Assembly (NCBI GenBank): GCA_965153455.1
Contig: OZ234495.1
Coordinates: 4,402,001-4,466,000, forward strand
DNA: 64,000 bases
Source: Sphagnum compactum
Lineage: Eukaryota; Bryophyta; Sphagnopsida; Sphagnales
Direction of reading: 5' to 3'
Shown here: positions 13,126-25,672 of the stretch, piece by piece
Numbering within the stretch: the first letter of the stretch is position 1
Layout of the letters: the number at the start of each line of letters is the position of its first letter
Notes under the pieces: model-generated
Databases searched by the model: none
What the model was told of the DNA's origin: nothing
Seen by the model: the letters and a program-made list of their open reading frames with translations, nothing else
Position numbers and translations under genes: made by a program

Positions 13126-16100
13126 ATGTCGATAAGAATGATTCCTCAATAAATAGCGACAATTCCCATAATATACAACCTTTTTGAATTTCTTGGATGA
13201 TTGAGATTTAGTAGTTGGGCCATAGGGTGGGCATACCACCAAACCCTTAGTCACACATCTTGCTAATAACCCATGTGCCAAAAAATATGTATGTTCCACA
13301 TGCACATCACCTTTAAGGAAAATGTTACCCCTTGGTGTGTATTAAAGGTTAGAACACCTTCCACAACATTTGTATTTTTTCAATAAAATGTTCCTAATAC
13401 AAATGTATCCACATTTCCATTTGTTACCGATTCCTTGCTAGGAATGATTAAGACCATCATTAGAAAGTAACATTTCAACACTAACCAAGGTGGTAAATTA
13501 TAATTGAGTAGAAAAAATAGCCATGTAAAAAGGCAAGAACTCAAATTGTCAAATGGGTTCACTTTATTTAATGCCAACCCTAATATGATGTTTTGTGTTT
13601 CGATGGAAAATTTGTGCCATTTTTCATCTATGTGCTTCCAACTCCTCAAATATGGCACACTTCAAATTAGGTCATTTATGTTTGCTCCATGTTTGTGCCA
13701 AATCAATAATTTTGCCAAAGTTTTGCATTTCTACATATGTAATAGTCTTGGAATCAAAGGGAAGTGTCAAAACATTTTCTCTAGATCATAGGACAACTCA
13801 TCCACAAACCTATCAGTATTACATTTAGACACACTCTTGAATCTTTCAAGGCACCGCGAAAAAACACACAACCATTGTTTCATGTGTGAATGGGTTTGTA
13901 ATTTAAACTAAATTCCTTAATCGATTTAAGGGCTTCATAAGTTGTCACTAGCATTTTATTCCCCTTTGGCAATAATTCTTTTCATAACAATGATAATAAT
14001 TCATCCGTAAACACATTATTTAGCCCATGGACTATCTTCAAATTTAGCACTAGTAAAATGGTTAACATTCTAGTTGAAGAACCTCCAAACGAAGGGGTTG
14101 ATGTTTTTGTGATCATAGATTCCATTATAGCTTCATGTCATTCTTGGTTAATTAGGATATTGAAATCAATTGGTGGGTGAAAGCACACTAGGCAAAGGGG
14201 GGGGGGGGGGGGGGAGGGGGGGCAAAAATGTTGTCACATTATACTATTTCCTAGGGGTGTCCATGTTTGAACTCTCAACCATGGTAATATTGGAGCATAT
14301 TTTTCCAAACCTTTTGCATAATATGGTAGATTATAACAAAAGAATTCAATCGTAAAGGAATTTGTTTTTCCAACTTATATTGTGCAATCCCAATGTATAT
14401 TTGTAGCAAAAAAATGTATGTCGTTATGTACTAAAAAATGCAAATATATTCGAAAAATGATTGAAATGATTTTTATTCTTTATGAAATTTGTAATATCTT
14501 TTAAACATTGTGATTCCATATGATTGGAATAAGTTTGTGAGTCATGTGAAAAGTTTGATAATTATCATATCACAAATGGGTGTTTTTGCGGGCAATGACC
14601 ATAAGTTTGTGGTAAATTAACATTTTGAAAAATTATCACTTTTAAATCAAAGATGACAAAATATGTGAAGGGGGTCATTTTAAAAATTTTCATTTCAAAC
14701 ATTTTTTGGTTGACTAATTCAAACCCAAACCTAATGCAATCTAAAAACAGAAACATGTTCTATTAAGTATATACCATAAATATACTCATTATTCCTTGAA
14801 TTTAAACTTTTAAATTTTTTTTTTTCAAATAATATTAGATATCATTAACATTGTGAAAATCAAAATATTAAGCCCAAACACTAAAATGAAACCCAAAATT
14901 AAATGCAATACATTTTGCATAAATATATTTTACATACATGTTGTGAAAATGCCCAAAGTGGCCCCCTTGTAATGTGCTTTCACCTTGGTGGATTCTCCAA
15001 GGTGAATGTTGATTAGGTTTTGTTATTCATACCCTTGCTACAAATTGTCAAATTTGCCAAGGCTTCAACAACCATTTGGTGAACATGAACTTCTAGGTCA
15101 AGTATTATAGGAATCCCATCAACCAAAATGGGTGTTGTTGCTTTCCTAGGGGTTTCGCCTTAACATTCATTACTTTTTGTTGTAAGTTTTACAACTATTG
15201 TTTGTCCACAATCTAGCCAATGTTGGTAACATGCTTTGCAAGTTTGCATTTTTAGTTCATTTATTAATAAAATTATCAACCTTGTATAATTGGACTAAAG
15301 CTACAAATTGTCTAAATACTATTAATTTCACATTAGATATTAACTTGGATACAAAAATATATTGTTATTTAAGGGGGCGATGTATTTATGCTTGAAGTAG
15401 AAAATTTCATTCACAATTAGTGTTGGAGGATTCCATACCACCATTGGCCATTGAAAATAGTGGTCGCATCCATGCAATCTCAAATGTTTTTTATTATGGT
15501 ATGAACTTGTGTTTTGTTGATGTGACATTAGTTACATGGGCAATCATAGTTTGTTAAACCTTGCTGGTTTGCTTCAAGATTTTCAACCTCAAATATTGTT
15601 TGGGCATCAAGATGCCATTTCATTTGTTCAATTAGCATCGCCTTCCCCCTTGACATTGCACACCAAAGCTTGGAAAAAATGTAAACATTTATTCCTAGCA
15701 TACATTCTTCTTTACTTCATACCATTCATTCAATTAGAGCTACATCACCATCTATTCAATTTGAGCTAATCTTTGCCACATAATTTACTAAACATTATCC
15801 ATTAACCCTCATGTGAATACATAATTGTCAAAGCCAAACAATTGAATCAAGGTGTCATGTTAAACTACTAATCCTACACATTCCCTATAACATGTTGACA
15901 AATCCATATCACTTGCAAGGTTGTGTTTAAAAAATAAATTGAAATTTGCACAAGAAGTGAAATCATAAAATATAATGCAAACTATAGTTCACATCTTGCC
16001 CCATATGACCTAGAATAACCATACACAAATTAATCAACACTATAACTTTTAGTTACGACCCCACCTCTCTTTGTCCATTTTGTAGTCTAGTAATATATTT

Positions 16101-18559
16101 TAATAATTACTTAATAACTAAAAAAGGGTAGTAATACAAAAGGGGACAATAATATGGGCACCTAGTAGTCAATAATCTGAACATTAATTTTACTCCTAAC
16201 TAAATGTAATAATGTATTTTAACATTATGGCAATGTATGTAGTACATTAATCCTAGTTGATTGGATAAGGTACATAATACTAAAATTAATATTACATTTG
16301 TGAAGGGTTTGTACTTAGTATTAGGATTAAAAAGGTTACTTAGTATGTAGATTAATTTATTAAGGTTGTGAAAGGTACATCCTTAGTATTAGGGTTGGGA
16401 AAAGGTACTTAATATTAAACTAATTGTCATACTTAGTACGTAATCTTGATGTATTTAATCAACTACCTATGTTTTTTCCTACGATTAATCACATGGGCAA
16501 TGTGAACATATTGAGGTTAAAGGTTGAACAATTTATGTGATGTTTAGACAAGAAATGCAAGTCTTGCCATCTCAATTAATGAAATAAGCTTTGAAGGTTT
16601 TGACAAATCGAAAAACAATGGAGCTTCAAAATTTGTTTAGGATAAGGCTTGAAAAGCAAGGTAGAAAGGAAAATATAAGGGAAAATATTCTTGTTCATGT
16701 CATAGATGTAGCGAGTGCTTGGTTGGTTTTAGATGACAAAACCAAGTTTTTGTTTTTAGGGGGAAGAGAGGGTGGGAGAATAAGTAACATGGGATAAAGG
16801 ATGTTGCTTGCCTTATGCATTAGTGTTTCCAATGAAACTACGAAGACATCAATGGAGGGTGTTGAATAGGTAGTGAAAGTTGCATCCAATGGTGAATGTT
16901 TAGAATATTATAATGAAATGTGATTATGCACTAGGTTGAAAATGACACAAAGTTTTGCTCCATCTTTGGGCTAAACTAGAATTAAGTTTTGTGATTAGCT
17001 TCCTTCACCTCCTTTGCATTTGTCATGTTTTATGTCATTTTAAAAATGTTTTCTTACAAGTGTTTAAATATAATTTAGAATTTTTAGGCAACAAGTGTTT
17101 TAGGTTTCATGGTTTTCTTTCTTGAAACCTTATTTCATCAACCTTTATAGATAAAATATTTAGGTTTTATGTTGTTGACATCATCCAACTTGTCTTAGTG
17201 AAATTCAAATTTCAACTTTCTTGATTTTTGCCTCTCTTCTTTCTCTCCCACTCTCTCACACTCTTTTTCATTCTTTCTAACATTTAATTTCTCTACTCCC
17301 ACTTTTCACATTTTAATTTGTGTTTTTATTTAAAAACAAACAAATTGCAAACGTCGTTATTCTATATGCTTCAAAGATTTGAAAGTTGAGGGTCAATAGA
17401 CTTTTCTAGCATTGATGCAACACACGATTACATAGTAAAGCTCATGAGACTATTATTGTTGACAATAGTTTAGAATCTAACAAACGGTAAAAGGGTTCAT
17501 TCAAATGAAGAACCTAAGGCTAATTCGGATAAAGATTTTGGTGAAGAATATGTGGAAAACAAAGTAAATTCGAAATAGTTTGTTGAAAACATAAATGAGG
17601 AGAAACATAAAAAGTAGGTAAATTTTTTTCAAAATTAATTTATTGTCATTCTTTTAAAGGTTAAAATGTTAAGCAATGTTCATTTTTTATGTTAGTTATT
17701 CTTGAAATCTAGGTATTGATATGCAGCATGAAGAATGGACATGGTACGCCACAACTTTTGCAATAGTGTTAATTTTACTCCTTGTAGGATTTTGCATTTA
17801 AGTTGGGTTATTTGAAGTTAAGGTTATTTAAAATCATGCTTCAATGTTTTTTTCTCTTCTTCATTCATATTGTTTGGCATTTTTTTCCCAATTTTTTTCA
17901 TGTTCCCATTTTTTGCACTCCTTTGTATTTTGGTTTCTTTTCATTACTTTCATGTTAATTAATTAACTTTAATTTTCTTCACATGCATCATGCTACAACA
18001 ATAACAAGGTTATGGTTTATGGGTTTCCTTGGTCTTTTTTAGTCTTTTATTTTTATGAACCTAAAACAACATCAAAGCAAATCTTCTTATTGTTATTGTA
18101 CTTATGACAAAAACTAAGTATAGGCAAAGTGTTGTTGCATGTATGTATCTTGTTCTTGGAAGTATGTAATAAGTTGAAAGATTGAAATGCAATTAGATGG
18201 TATGTGTTTTTTGAATGTAGAAGGAAGTGCCAAAGTGATGGACAATGTAGAAACAATCGGTGGGCGTTCTAGTCCAAAAATTAAACTTAGATGTAATTAT
18301 TTCCCTTTTTTTCACAAGATGAATCATATGATGGTGAGGAAGGGATGATGAGTTAGTAACAAAAGGTCAGAGTCCATGGGAATGTTGTTATTACTAGTAT
18401 GCTAATTGTTTCCAAAGGAATTATAAAAGCACCAGTCACCTCAGGCCAAGTTAGGCTTGCAAATGTTGGAGGTTTGGGATTATAATTTTCTTTGCATTCA
18501 TTATGTGGAAACCTTGTATGTAGTGTTATTTACTAGCTTTGTGAGAATTGGTAGTTGTA
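13126..18559. other. Gene-poor AT-rich stretch
   Basis: I see no supportable gene. A near-pure G run of about 25 bases sits at 14198-14221. At 16290-16420 the phrase TACTTAGTATTAGG recurs in slightly different forms, suggesting a short degenerate tandem repeat. Around 17400-17620 there is acidic, lysine-rich open sequence that could be the upstream part of the transposase-like remnant that follows, but it is too decayed to claim. Confidence 0.4.
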
Positions 18560-20120
18560 TAAATAGTTCATTGCTATGATTTGTGTTTTTTTCCTTGTAA
18601 AACAACAAGTTCTTCCAGATTGAAATACTCCATTGGTTCCACCAACAATACTTGGAAATCCCATTTGTCCCACACAAAAGGCAGGTGGTTTGCAATGGCT
18701 TATTGGTTGGTCAATGTTAATACCTACACCTATAAAAACAATAATGACTTTGGTTGCGTTCCAACAAATGCCAAATCTATTAACAACATCTAGTAGACAA
18801 TATCCACAAATGCCAACAATAACCATCCATACTTGCAATTGTTAGTGCCACCCAACCCATACCTACAAATGCCAACAAGGCCAAGTCAATATGCACAAAT
18901 GCCACCATGACCTAGTTAGTATGTACATATACCAATGGTACATCCTAGTCAAGGTCCATAAATGTCAATGTAGGGTTGTTCAATATGCACAAATGGTAGG
19001 TGAAAATTTCACTCAAAATGCACAAAATACAAATTAAAAAATGTCTCCAAGATCTATTCAATACCAACAACCGTCATGCCATACACCACCAACACCAACA
19101 TATGTCTTGTAATAACCACTATAGTGGGTTGTAACAAGTAATGCAAAAATTGTAACTATGTTGCAAATGTACAAAACATGACAACTAGAGGTCAATCCCT
19201 CGCATGTGTTATTTTAGCTACTAATGTTTCTACCCAACTAGATAGCCAAGTATTATTTTTAGGTGGGTGTTCTAGGCAAGTAGAACATAGGGCAAAATGA
19301 AAAACCTTGGACAAGGCGATGAAGAAGTTGGGAATTAAAGTGGCCTCCACTCAAGGTAAGAATGTCACACCTATTGTACATTACAATCTAGATGGCATAC
19401 CTATGGATGGTGGTAGGAATGGATGGTTGATAGCTTTTTGAAGATATTTTGTTCGATTAAATCCCACCATTGATGACATTTGGAGGTAACCACTTGAAGA
19501 TTTAGAAGCAATCAAAAAAGAACTAGACATGGGGTTTGACTATTTAGATCATCCCTTTGCATTCAAACATGTGAGAGTTCAAGTGGCAACGATGTTGAAA
19601 GGTAGGTGGGGGTGGTTGAAGAAGAGAAAAGAAAAAAGATGAAGAACAATCATGAAATTGTTTGAAATTGCACTAGAACCAACTGAAAGAGGTTTTGGTG
19701 CAAGAGGAGAATGTTGATAGGGTTGCATGGATGACAAAAACTCATGCCGCTTAAAAGATTGCAAGTCAAGTAGGACGAACATGTGGCATTGGTTTTGAGG
19801 AACGTATGGTATGTCTGAATTAATTCTACCATTACCTAAAATTTGATTTTTTTTGGTTCATTTTTGCTTGGTTTTGAATTTGCATGTTAGCTTGCCTATG
19901 TTCATCTATGTTCATAACCTTTTAAGTTTATATGGTTGGTGGGATTCAAGCAACAGAACTAGGAAGAACACCCACCTTGTTAGAAATCCAAAAAGGGAGA
20001 AAAGTTGCATACTCAAAAAGCGAAAAGTGGAAGAAGATGAGGTTAAAGGGTCAAAATTCAATCAATTTTCAAATTTCAACCTATCTATTCCAATTGTCAC
20101 CCTAGTTGAATTCCATTATA
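18560..20120 (+). pseudogene. Decayed plant transposase-like (PTTA/En-Spm-associated) coding remnant
   Basis: Plus-strand fragments in series read like one transposon protein with stops and shifts. A Pro/Gln-rich zone repeats a QYAQMP-type peptide (18860-18990). NLDGIPMDGGRNGWLIAF lies near 19390, and VRLNPTIDDIW near 19452. DLEAIKKELDMGFDYLDHPF and HVRVQVATMLKGRW follow (19500-19610). KTHAA, a stop, then KIASQVGRT and GFEERM lie near 19735-19810. GIQATELGRTPTLLEIQKG is near 19945. The order (wRxxP..., KELD.FDYLD, K.RRG-type basic run, W..KTHA, GRT.G.GFEER) is that of plant transposase-like proteins associated with CACTA elements. The exact family is an inference. Confidence 0.6.
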
Positions 20121-20658
20121 ATATACTAGATATCGGTGTTTATCTAGGGTTTTAGTAGGCAAGAGTGACATTAGCCAAGGAAATTGAAAACTTTTGTAAT
20201 TCCTTTTGCATTTTCTTTGTGTAACTCAATCCCACTTGTATGTATGTAGGTCTATTGAATATGATTTGATTTGTGTTTGGAGTCATTGCAATTATAGGGA
20301 TAGATGATGGTTGAGTTCAAAGTTCACATTGAGGGCATGGAGAACAACAACCATGATCAAGGTCACTAAATCGCTAAAATCTAGCCAAGACAAGATGGCA
20401 AACAAGGTGCATGAGATGCACAACATAATGAATCATCAACCAATGTGTATGATAGTTTGTCTAGTTCTGAAGGAAAAAAATTGGATGTTGCTCTAATAAA
20501 CCCTTTCAATCTGATCCTCAAGCCATCCATGTCCAAGATGCCATGATCCAAGAGTGAAAAGAAGCTTCCTGTTGCAGAAGCCACAAGCCTAAGCAAGCTC
20601 CTCAATGAAAGGGTTTTTTTACTGTACAGAGTTGTGGGTTCTGCAAGGGTCAGGATTG

Positions 20659-20673
20659 TTAGGGTTAGGGTTT
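20659..20673 (+). promoter_or_regulatory. Telomere-like repeat / telo-box in the 5' region of the BED-finger gene
   Basis: TTAGGGTTAGGGTTT lies about 350 bp upstream of the start codon of the BED zinc-finger gene. In plants, short telomere-like boxes (AAACCCTA and its complement) are common just upstream of, or in, the 5' UTRs of housekeeping genes. A similar cluster marks the 5' side of the methyltransferase gene. Confidence 0.45.
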
Positions 20674-21021
20674 GCTCTTCTGCAAAGCTCTTGGAGTTTG
20701 GCAGTGTAGGTTTGCTCTTTCTTCTGCGTAGCTCTTTCTTCTTCTGCGAATCTTGATCGCGGTTGGGAGTTTTGGCCAAGTGCTACGGTTAGCATTTCTT
20801 TCTTCCATGTGAGAGAACTGGTGTGTTCTCTTCTAGCAACAGGGGTTTGAGCAGGAAAAGCAAGCTGCTGGATTGTTGAAGGAATTTGCACAAGGTGAGC
20901 GAGTGCGAAGACGACTAAGGTATGTTGTTGTGTCTGTGATTGTGGCGCTGCTGTTGCTGCTGCTGGTTTTTTTCGATTTTGATCTCTTGTTGTTGTCCTG
21001 CCTGTTACTATGTATGCAGAG

Positions 21022-22045
21022 ATGACGAGCATTGCAGAAGTACAGGATGAGATCCGCAAAGTGGAAGGGGAGTTGGAAGAGCTGAGGAAGCGGCTGCAAG
21101 AAGATGTGGAGAAGATGCTTGAGGCAGAGAAGACGCACCTGTGGAAGAAAGAAGAGCTTCTTATGAAGGAGAAAGAACTGCTGCGACAGAAGGAACTATT
21201 GCTCATGCAATCTGAACAACAACGCTCTGCTGCCACCGTTGTGATACAACATCCTGGACACATGGTAGTACAACAACAACAAACTGGGCAAGGAAATCCT
21301 TTCTCAGGTGATGATGTTCCTTGATTGCAGTCAGTCTCTGTCTCTGCTTGTTTTGTGGAACATTTCAGATAGGGTATCTCTCTGTGGGAATGATGGATGT
21401 GTCCAACATATCAAATGAAGAATCAGGAGACAAGAAACCAATAGGTACCATGAGGAATTGTGATACCTGAATTTTGCAGAGTTTACATACCTCATGCCAC
21501 CCAATCCGGAAGAGTTTCACACACAAGAGTCTCCAACGATCACCCACCAAAAAGACGCGGCAGCAGCAATTGTGACATTGCCACAGGTAGAGATGAAAGA
21601 TGAGCCTGTGCTTCAACTGCTGCACAAGCAAGCTGTCAAGTGGAGGCCATGGAGTCGGAATGCAAGCAGCTGGGCCTTCTTCACAGTGAATGACAATGAA
21701 CCAGTGCAATTGGAGAAGCCACAGGTTCTCCGATGCATCCTTTGTCATCCTGAACCTATCAATCTTGAACTGTTGGCTCAACGAACAAGAGCAAGGAAGG
21801 GTGTGATCACTTACAATAAATCCAATGGAACAACTGCCATGAGGAAACACATTGAGAGTGAGCATGCAAAAGTTGCCAAGACCTATGAGGCCGAGATTGA
21901 GAACCATAGACTGACACCCAGACCTCTGGGAGCAAAGAAGATACCCAGCCAAAGGAGACCAAAATCACTGCCATTGACTTGCACATCATCTCCACAACCA
22001 ACTCCAACTACAGAGTCTGCTGTGAGTGATTGTATAGAACCTTAA
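21022..22045 (+). CDS. Coiled-coil plus BED-type zinc-finger protein, two coding exons
   Basis: Coding exons 21022-21307 and 21480-22045 join across a GT-AG intron in phase 1, giving 283 aa. An additional 5' UTR intron (about 20919-21020, gtatgt...tatgcag) is likely; after its removal, TAA lies in frame immediately upstream of the ATG at 21022, which supports this start. Residues 4-70 form a strongly charged Leu-heptad coiled coil (VEGELEELRKRLQ, LLMKEKELLRQKELLL). Residues 160-224 resemble a BED finger: WAFF, then C181-x2-C184, then THE TTAMRKHIESEH block with H219-x4-H224. BED fingers bind DNA and occur in hAT transposases and in proteins domesticated from them. No transposase catalytic or dimerisation domain follows, and the C-terminus is basic and Pro/Ser/Thr-rich. 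It could be a domesticated DNA-binding factor or a residual transposon gene. The intact splice structure favours a working gene. Confidence 0.72.
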
Positions 22046-22354
22046 GTGCACTGTCTGTTTTCAGAATTCTGTTGCAAGAACTCTAGAGCTGACCTTGCAT
22101 TTCCTAAATGGAAAGTTTGACTGCAATAGGACCTCAATGTAGTCTGCAATCTTTTCTGGTCCACAACTGCTGAACAAGGCTATTCCACATACTCGTCTCA
22201 GTATGACAATGTCTGCTTCTCTTCATGAATGGTGATGATCATTTTAATTTGTGGGAAATATGAAGCACAACAAACAGGACAGGGGAACAAATGCTGAAGA
22301 GGGGAGAGAGGGTCCAATGTGATGAGAGTAAGTAGGTCTTTCCATCAAATATGC

Positions 22355-25300
22355 TTATAGTTTTTGCAGTCTGTGCAAGCGAATCCTTGTTCTGTCAAAC
22401 CCTTTGATGTCTGTGAAACACTTCAAGGGCTGCATAACATCAGTTACATCTGTAATCTCTAACTGTGCAGCTCTTGCAGTCTCCACAAAATAGACAAGCG
22501 TTTCTGGATTCCGTAAAGCTGATGCTATATAGGCAATGCGTTGCCACTGCCCATTTTGCCTTAGATCCCTTGGTTGCTGGCACAGCTTTGGATCTTTTTC
22601 TTCTGTACAAGAAGTGTTACAACAATCATTGGTTACTGAATAATCCTTTAGACTACTTGTTTCTTCTGCTGCAGACAAGTTGAATGCATCATCTCCATCC
22701 TCATCACCAGCTGTCCTGAAGACTTGATCAATGGAGTTCCCATCGTTGTTTCTTGGCATTGAGCTTTCAAATGAAAGAAGTGAAGCCACCACATGAACAA
22801 GGTGAGGTATGTATTCAGGGTCATATATCAGATCAGCTCCCAAGCTGCACATGAGAAAAAACATCACTTGAGAAGCAAACACTCTTTCCTCGACTTGTTC
22901 AAGAACATCATGCGGAATTTTACTGTTCTCAGCAAAGCATCAATTTTCCAATTGCTTAAGAGAAGAGAACAGGCCTCTTGCTAGTGAGGAAAATACAGGA
23001 TGTTCAACTATGCAGTCTAAAAACACCATTGTGCATGTGAGGCTTACATAACATTAGCACTGTAGGTCCTGAGCTCCTTTTCACTGGCTATTTCCCAGAG
23101 CAACTGCCGGCACTCCACCTGAACGTACCTTCATTAGTAGTGAGAACAGGATGTAGGGTTTTAGGGTTTGCTTTACAAAAGACAAGAATGGTAAAGCTTG
23201 GTAGAAACAAATGCAAGATTACATACCTCATTTGCTGGACTACACAGCAAGGGTTGATTGCAATTCAAAGTTTCCTTTCCATGAACTTTCACACCATTGA
23301 CTTGCAGATTGTGCCTCAGATTGGCTAGTGTTGCCAAATCACCATCAGTCAGCACTATCTAGACCATAAAAAGCACATGGTCAAAATGAGAGAGAGATAT
23401 AGATCCTTTCTGCTGCTCCTAGAAATCCCTTTGCCCAAGAAATGCAAAAATCTGAACAAGTCTTTCAAGTCCCTAACTTGCACGAAGAAATATGCGCTAT
23501 AAATGTATTATCATCAGCAGAACAAGAAATGAAAACTGCTGGAGATGCAGGTGGACCTTAGCTGCCGCCAATCGCGCAAGGCAGACACCAACCATGCCTG
23601 CTCCAGCACCCAACTGCAGCCATGTCCACAAAACTATGAGGAATATGTAAGGAGTGAGAATTAAGTGCACAAAGATAAATTGAACAAACACGGGAATTCC
23701 CCATTCCAAAGTGGCAAAACTGATTTCAGTTCCATTCCATGTTATAGAGAGACAGAAGAATCATGAAAGAAAGGAGACTGTGGAGAGCAAAAAAGCCTTC
23801 CAAAAAGCTAGACATTTCAGAAAGCTTGTTTGAACAACACTGGTTCCCAGCAAGAAAAGAGCATGGCAACATACAAACAGAGCAAAAAAATGAAAGATAA
23901 CAAACCTCAAGGCAGTTCTGTCCTGAAACCAGCTCTGGATGATTGAGCAAAACTTCTGTGAGAAAAAGACTGGCGGGCCAAGTACAACACCTGCAAACAT
24001 CATCTTTTTGTGAGCCATTCAGAAGTGATTGAATTCTTCTCTTTCTGGATCCACATGCAGACAGAGGAAACCAGTAATCTGAGTGGCACACAAACCCCCC
24101 CGACACAAAAAACCTGCAAATCAGATCAGATCCATTAGCTACAAGCCAATACTACTGTTACATATCTCACCAAAGATCTTCCCGAAGGTGAACCCTTCTT
24201 CATTGTTGTTGTTGTTGTTGTGTTCTTCTCATTTGCCAGAGAGGAGAGGAAAAAGGACACAGGACACATACCCAGTAGCACCTTCAAGCATGTTTAGTGA
24301 CACTCTTAGAGTGATCAGCTCCTCAACAACTTCCACTGCCACCTCCCTTTCAGACTCTCTTACAGTGCAAGCCAGCCAGGCTCTTCTTGCTTCCATGGGC
24401 ACTGCATAAGTGTAGGATTTGTAGCATTTTCCTGCTATTTCAGAAATTGAGTCCTGATGGGGAAAAACAAAACAAAATCCACAAAATCTCTCTAAGTCCA
24501 CAAAAAAAGGTTCCACAGTAATGCAGACATGGAGGAAGAAGATGATGGATGCATTTTCAATGGAGAACAAGACACGAGTTTGTTCAACAGAAAAGCTGGT
24601 GGATTGAAAGATCTGCTGCTCCAAAGATGGGTAGCTGCTGACAAAAGAAAAGAGGATGGTCACCTGTTGTGTAAGCAGGTAAGCAGCATGAAGCTCATAC
24701 AAGCTCTCCAAAACCTCCTCACCATCCGATTCAGCAGCCAGAATGAGAAGCTTCAACATCTGTCTGAGAAACACAGGAGCAGGTGGATATTTTCTGCAGA
24801 TCTGGAAATCACACAAAATTGGAATACATGAGCTAGAAGAACAAAAAGATGGTGAAGTAGCAAAGCAGATTTTTTGTAAGAATGTGGGCACAAGCCAATG
24901 AGATGAGGGTGGTTGTTGTTGCTACAAAATGGAATTCTGATAATAACAAGAAAACCCTAAAACCAGCAAGCACAATCCTTAACTCTCCTACTCTCTGATT
25001 CTTCTTCTTTGCAGTTTTTTTTGCAAATCACAAGATGGGTTTTTGTCACACAACAAAGAAGCATTTTACAGATTCACCAACAATTGGTGGCGTCGCTCTT
25101 GTGGTTTTGTATGTTTACCTTGTCCTTGATACACTTCTCCAGAACAAAGCTCTGCACATCTGTTGAGAGCTTACCATGGCCCATATTCCTGTGATGCAAA
25201 CTCCCAACAGAAACCCAAAACCTAAAGCTTCAGCCATCGGTTAAAACGAGGAGAAAGCATCCATATCTCCACGTGCAGCGGCAATAAATCTAAGCCAGCA

Positions 25301-25410
25301 AAAAGCTTGCTACCAGAACTCTCGTACCTTGCCAGGGAGACGATTACTGTTGCGGGCTCCATCACACGATATGCAGCCAGCAATGCTTTGCCATAATCCT
25401 CCAGCCTCAT
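22355..25410 (-). CDS. EEF2KMT: FAM86/EEF2KMT-type protein-lysine N-methyltransferase, 9 exons
   Basis: Exons in coding order: 25410-25328, 25188-25119, 24801-24664, 24453-24272, 23990-23906, 23613-23557, 23358-23227, 23118-23048, 22844-22355. All are GT-AG and keep phase, giving 435 aa. Residues 1-100 match the FAM86 N-terminal region (RKYPPAPVFLRQMLKLLI, then LESLYEL). CYKSYTY follows at about 108. The seven-beta-strand methyltransferase core has GATGCCTWPASLFLTEVLL at 156-174, SAM motif I LGAGAGMVG at 187-195, the acidic motif VLTDGD near 207-212 and GADLIYDPEY at 275-284, the post-motif with Asp and Tyr typical of METTL21-like lysine methyltransferases. The human member methylates elongation factor 2; that target is inferred here. 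Residues 302-372 form an acidic, low-complexity insertion that most family members lack (usual length about 330 aa). Probably cytosolic. Confidence 0.9.
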
Positions 25411-25640
25411 TGTCTCCTTGATTGTTGTTTGTTTGTTCTTGGCAGAAGAAGAAGAAGAAGAAGAAGGTGAAAAGGAAGAAAGAGCTTGAGGAAGAGGAAG
25501 CTTGTTTGTTTGGTTGTCACTCTAAACCTTTTGGGTACCCTGGGATCTCTGTAGGAAGGAGCAGGAAAGGGAGCAGGAAAGGGAGCATGAATCCGCAATC
25601 TGATTTCATTCTGGCCTTCAGGTGTTTTGGATTGTCAAAA

Positions 25641-25672
25641 CCCTTAACCCTAAAACCCCTAAAACCCTAAAC
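25641..25672 (-). promoter_or_regulatory. Telo-box cluster upstream of the methyltransferase gene
   Basis: Three imperfect copies of the plant telomere-like unit CCCTAAA lie about 230-260 bp upstream of the start codon, on the side expected for the 5' UTR or promoter of the minus-strand gene. This type of element is linked in plants to expression of translation-related and other housekeeping genes, which would suit an elongation-factor methyltransferase. Confidence 0.5.

Noticed and set aside
20381-21263. Two long minus-strand open frames (132 and 214 codons) over the BED-finger gene's first exon and 5' region
   Set aside because: They are antisense to a spliced plus-strand gene with a clear coiled coil, and are Ser/Cys/Leu-rich, as expected when Glu/Lys codons are read backwards.
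21308-21330. Very short intron in the BED-finger gene using the acceptor at 21330
   Set aside because: 23 bp is too short for a plant intron; the acceptor at 21479 gives a 172-bp intron in the right phase.
24060-24106. Alternative methyltransferase exon start at an acceptor near 24113 (open peptide FFVSGGFVCHSDYWF)
   Set aside because: The acceptor at 23991 joins in phase to give the conserved GATGCCTWPASLFL block; the upstream open stretch resembles no family sequence and is likely intronic.
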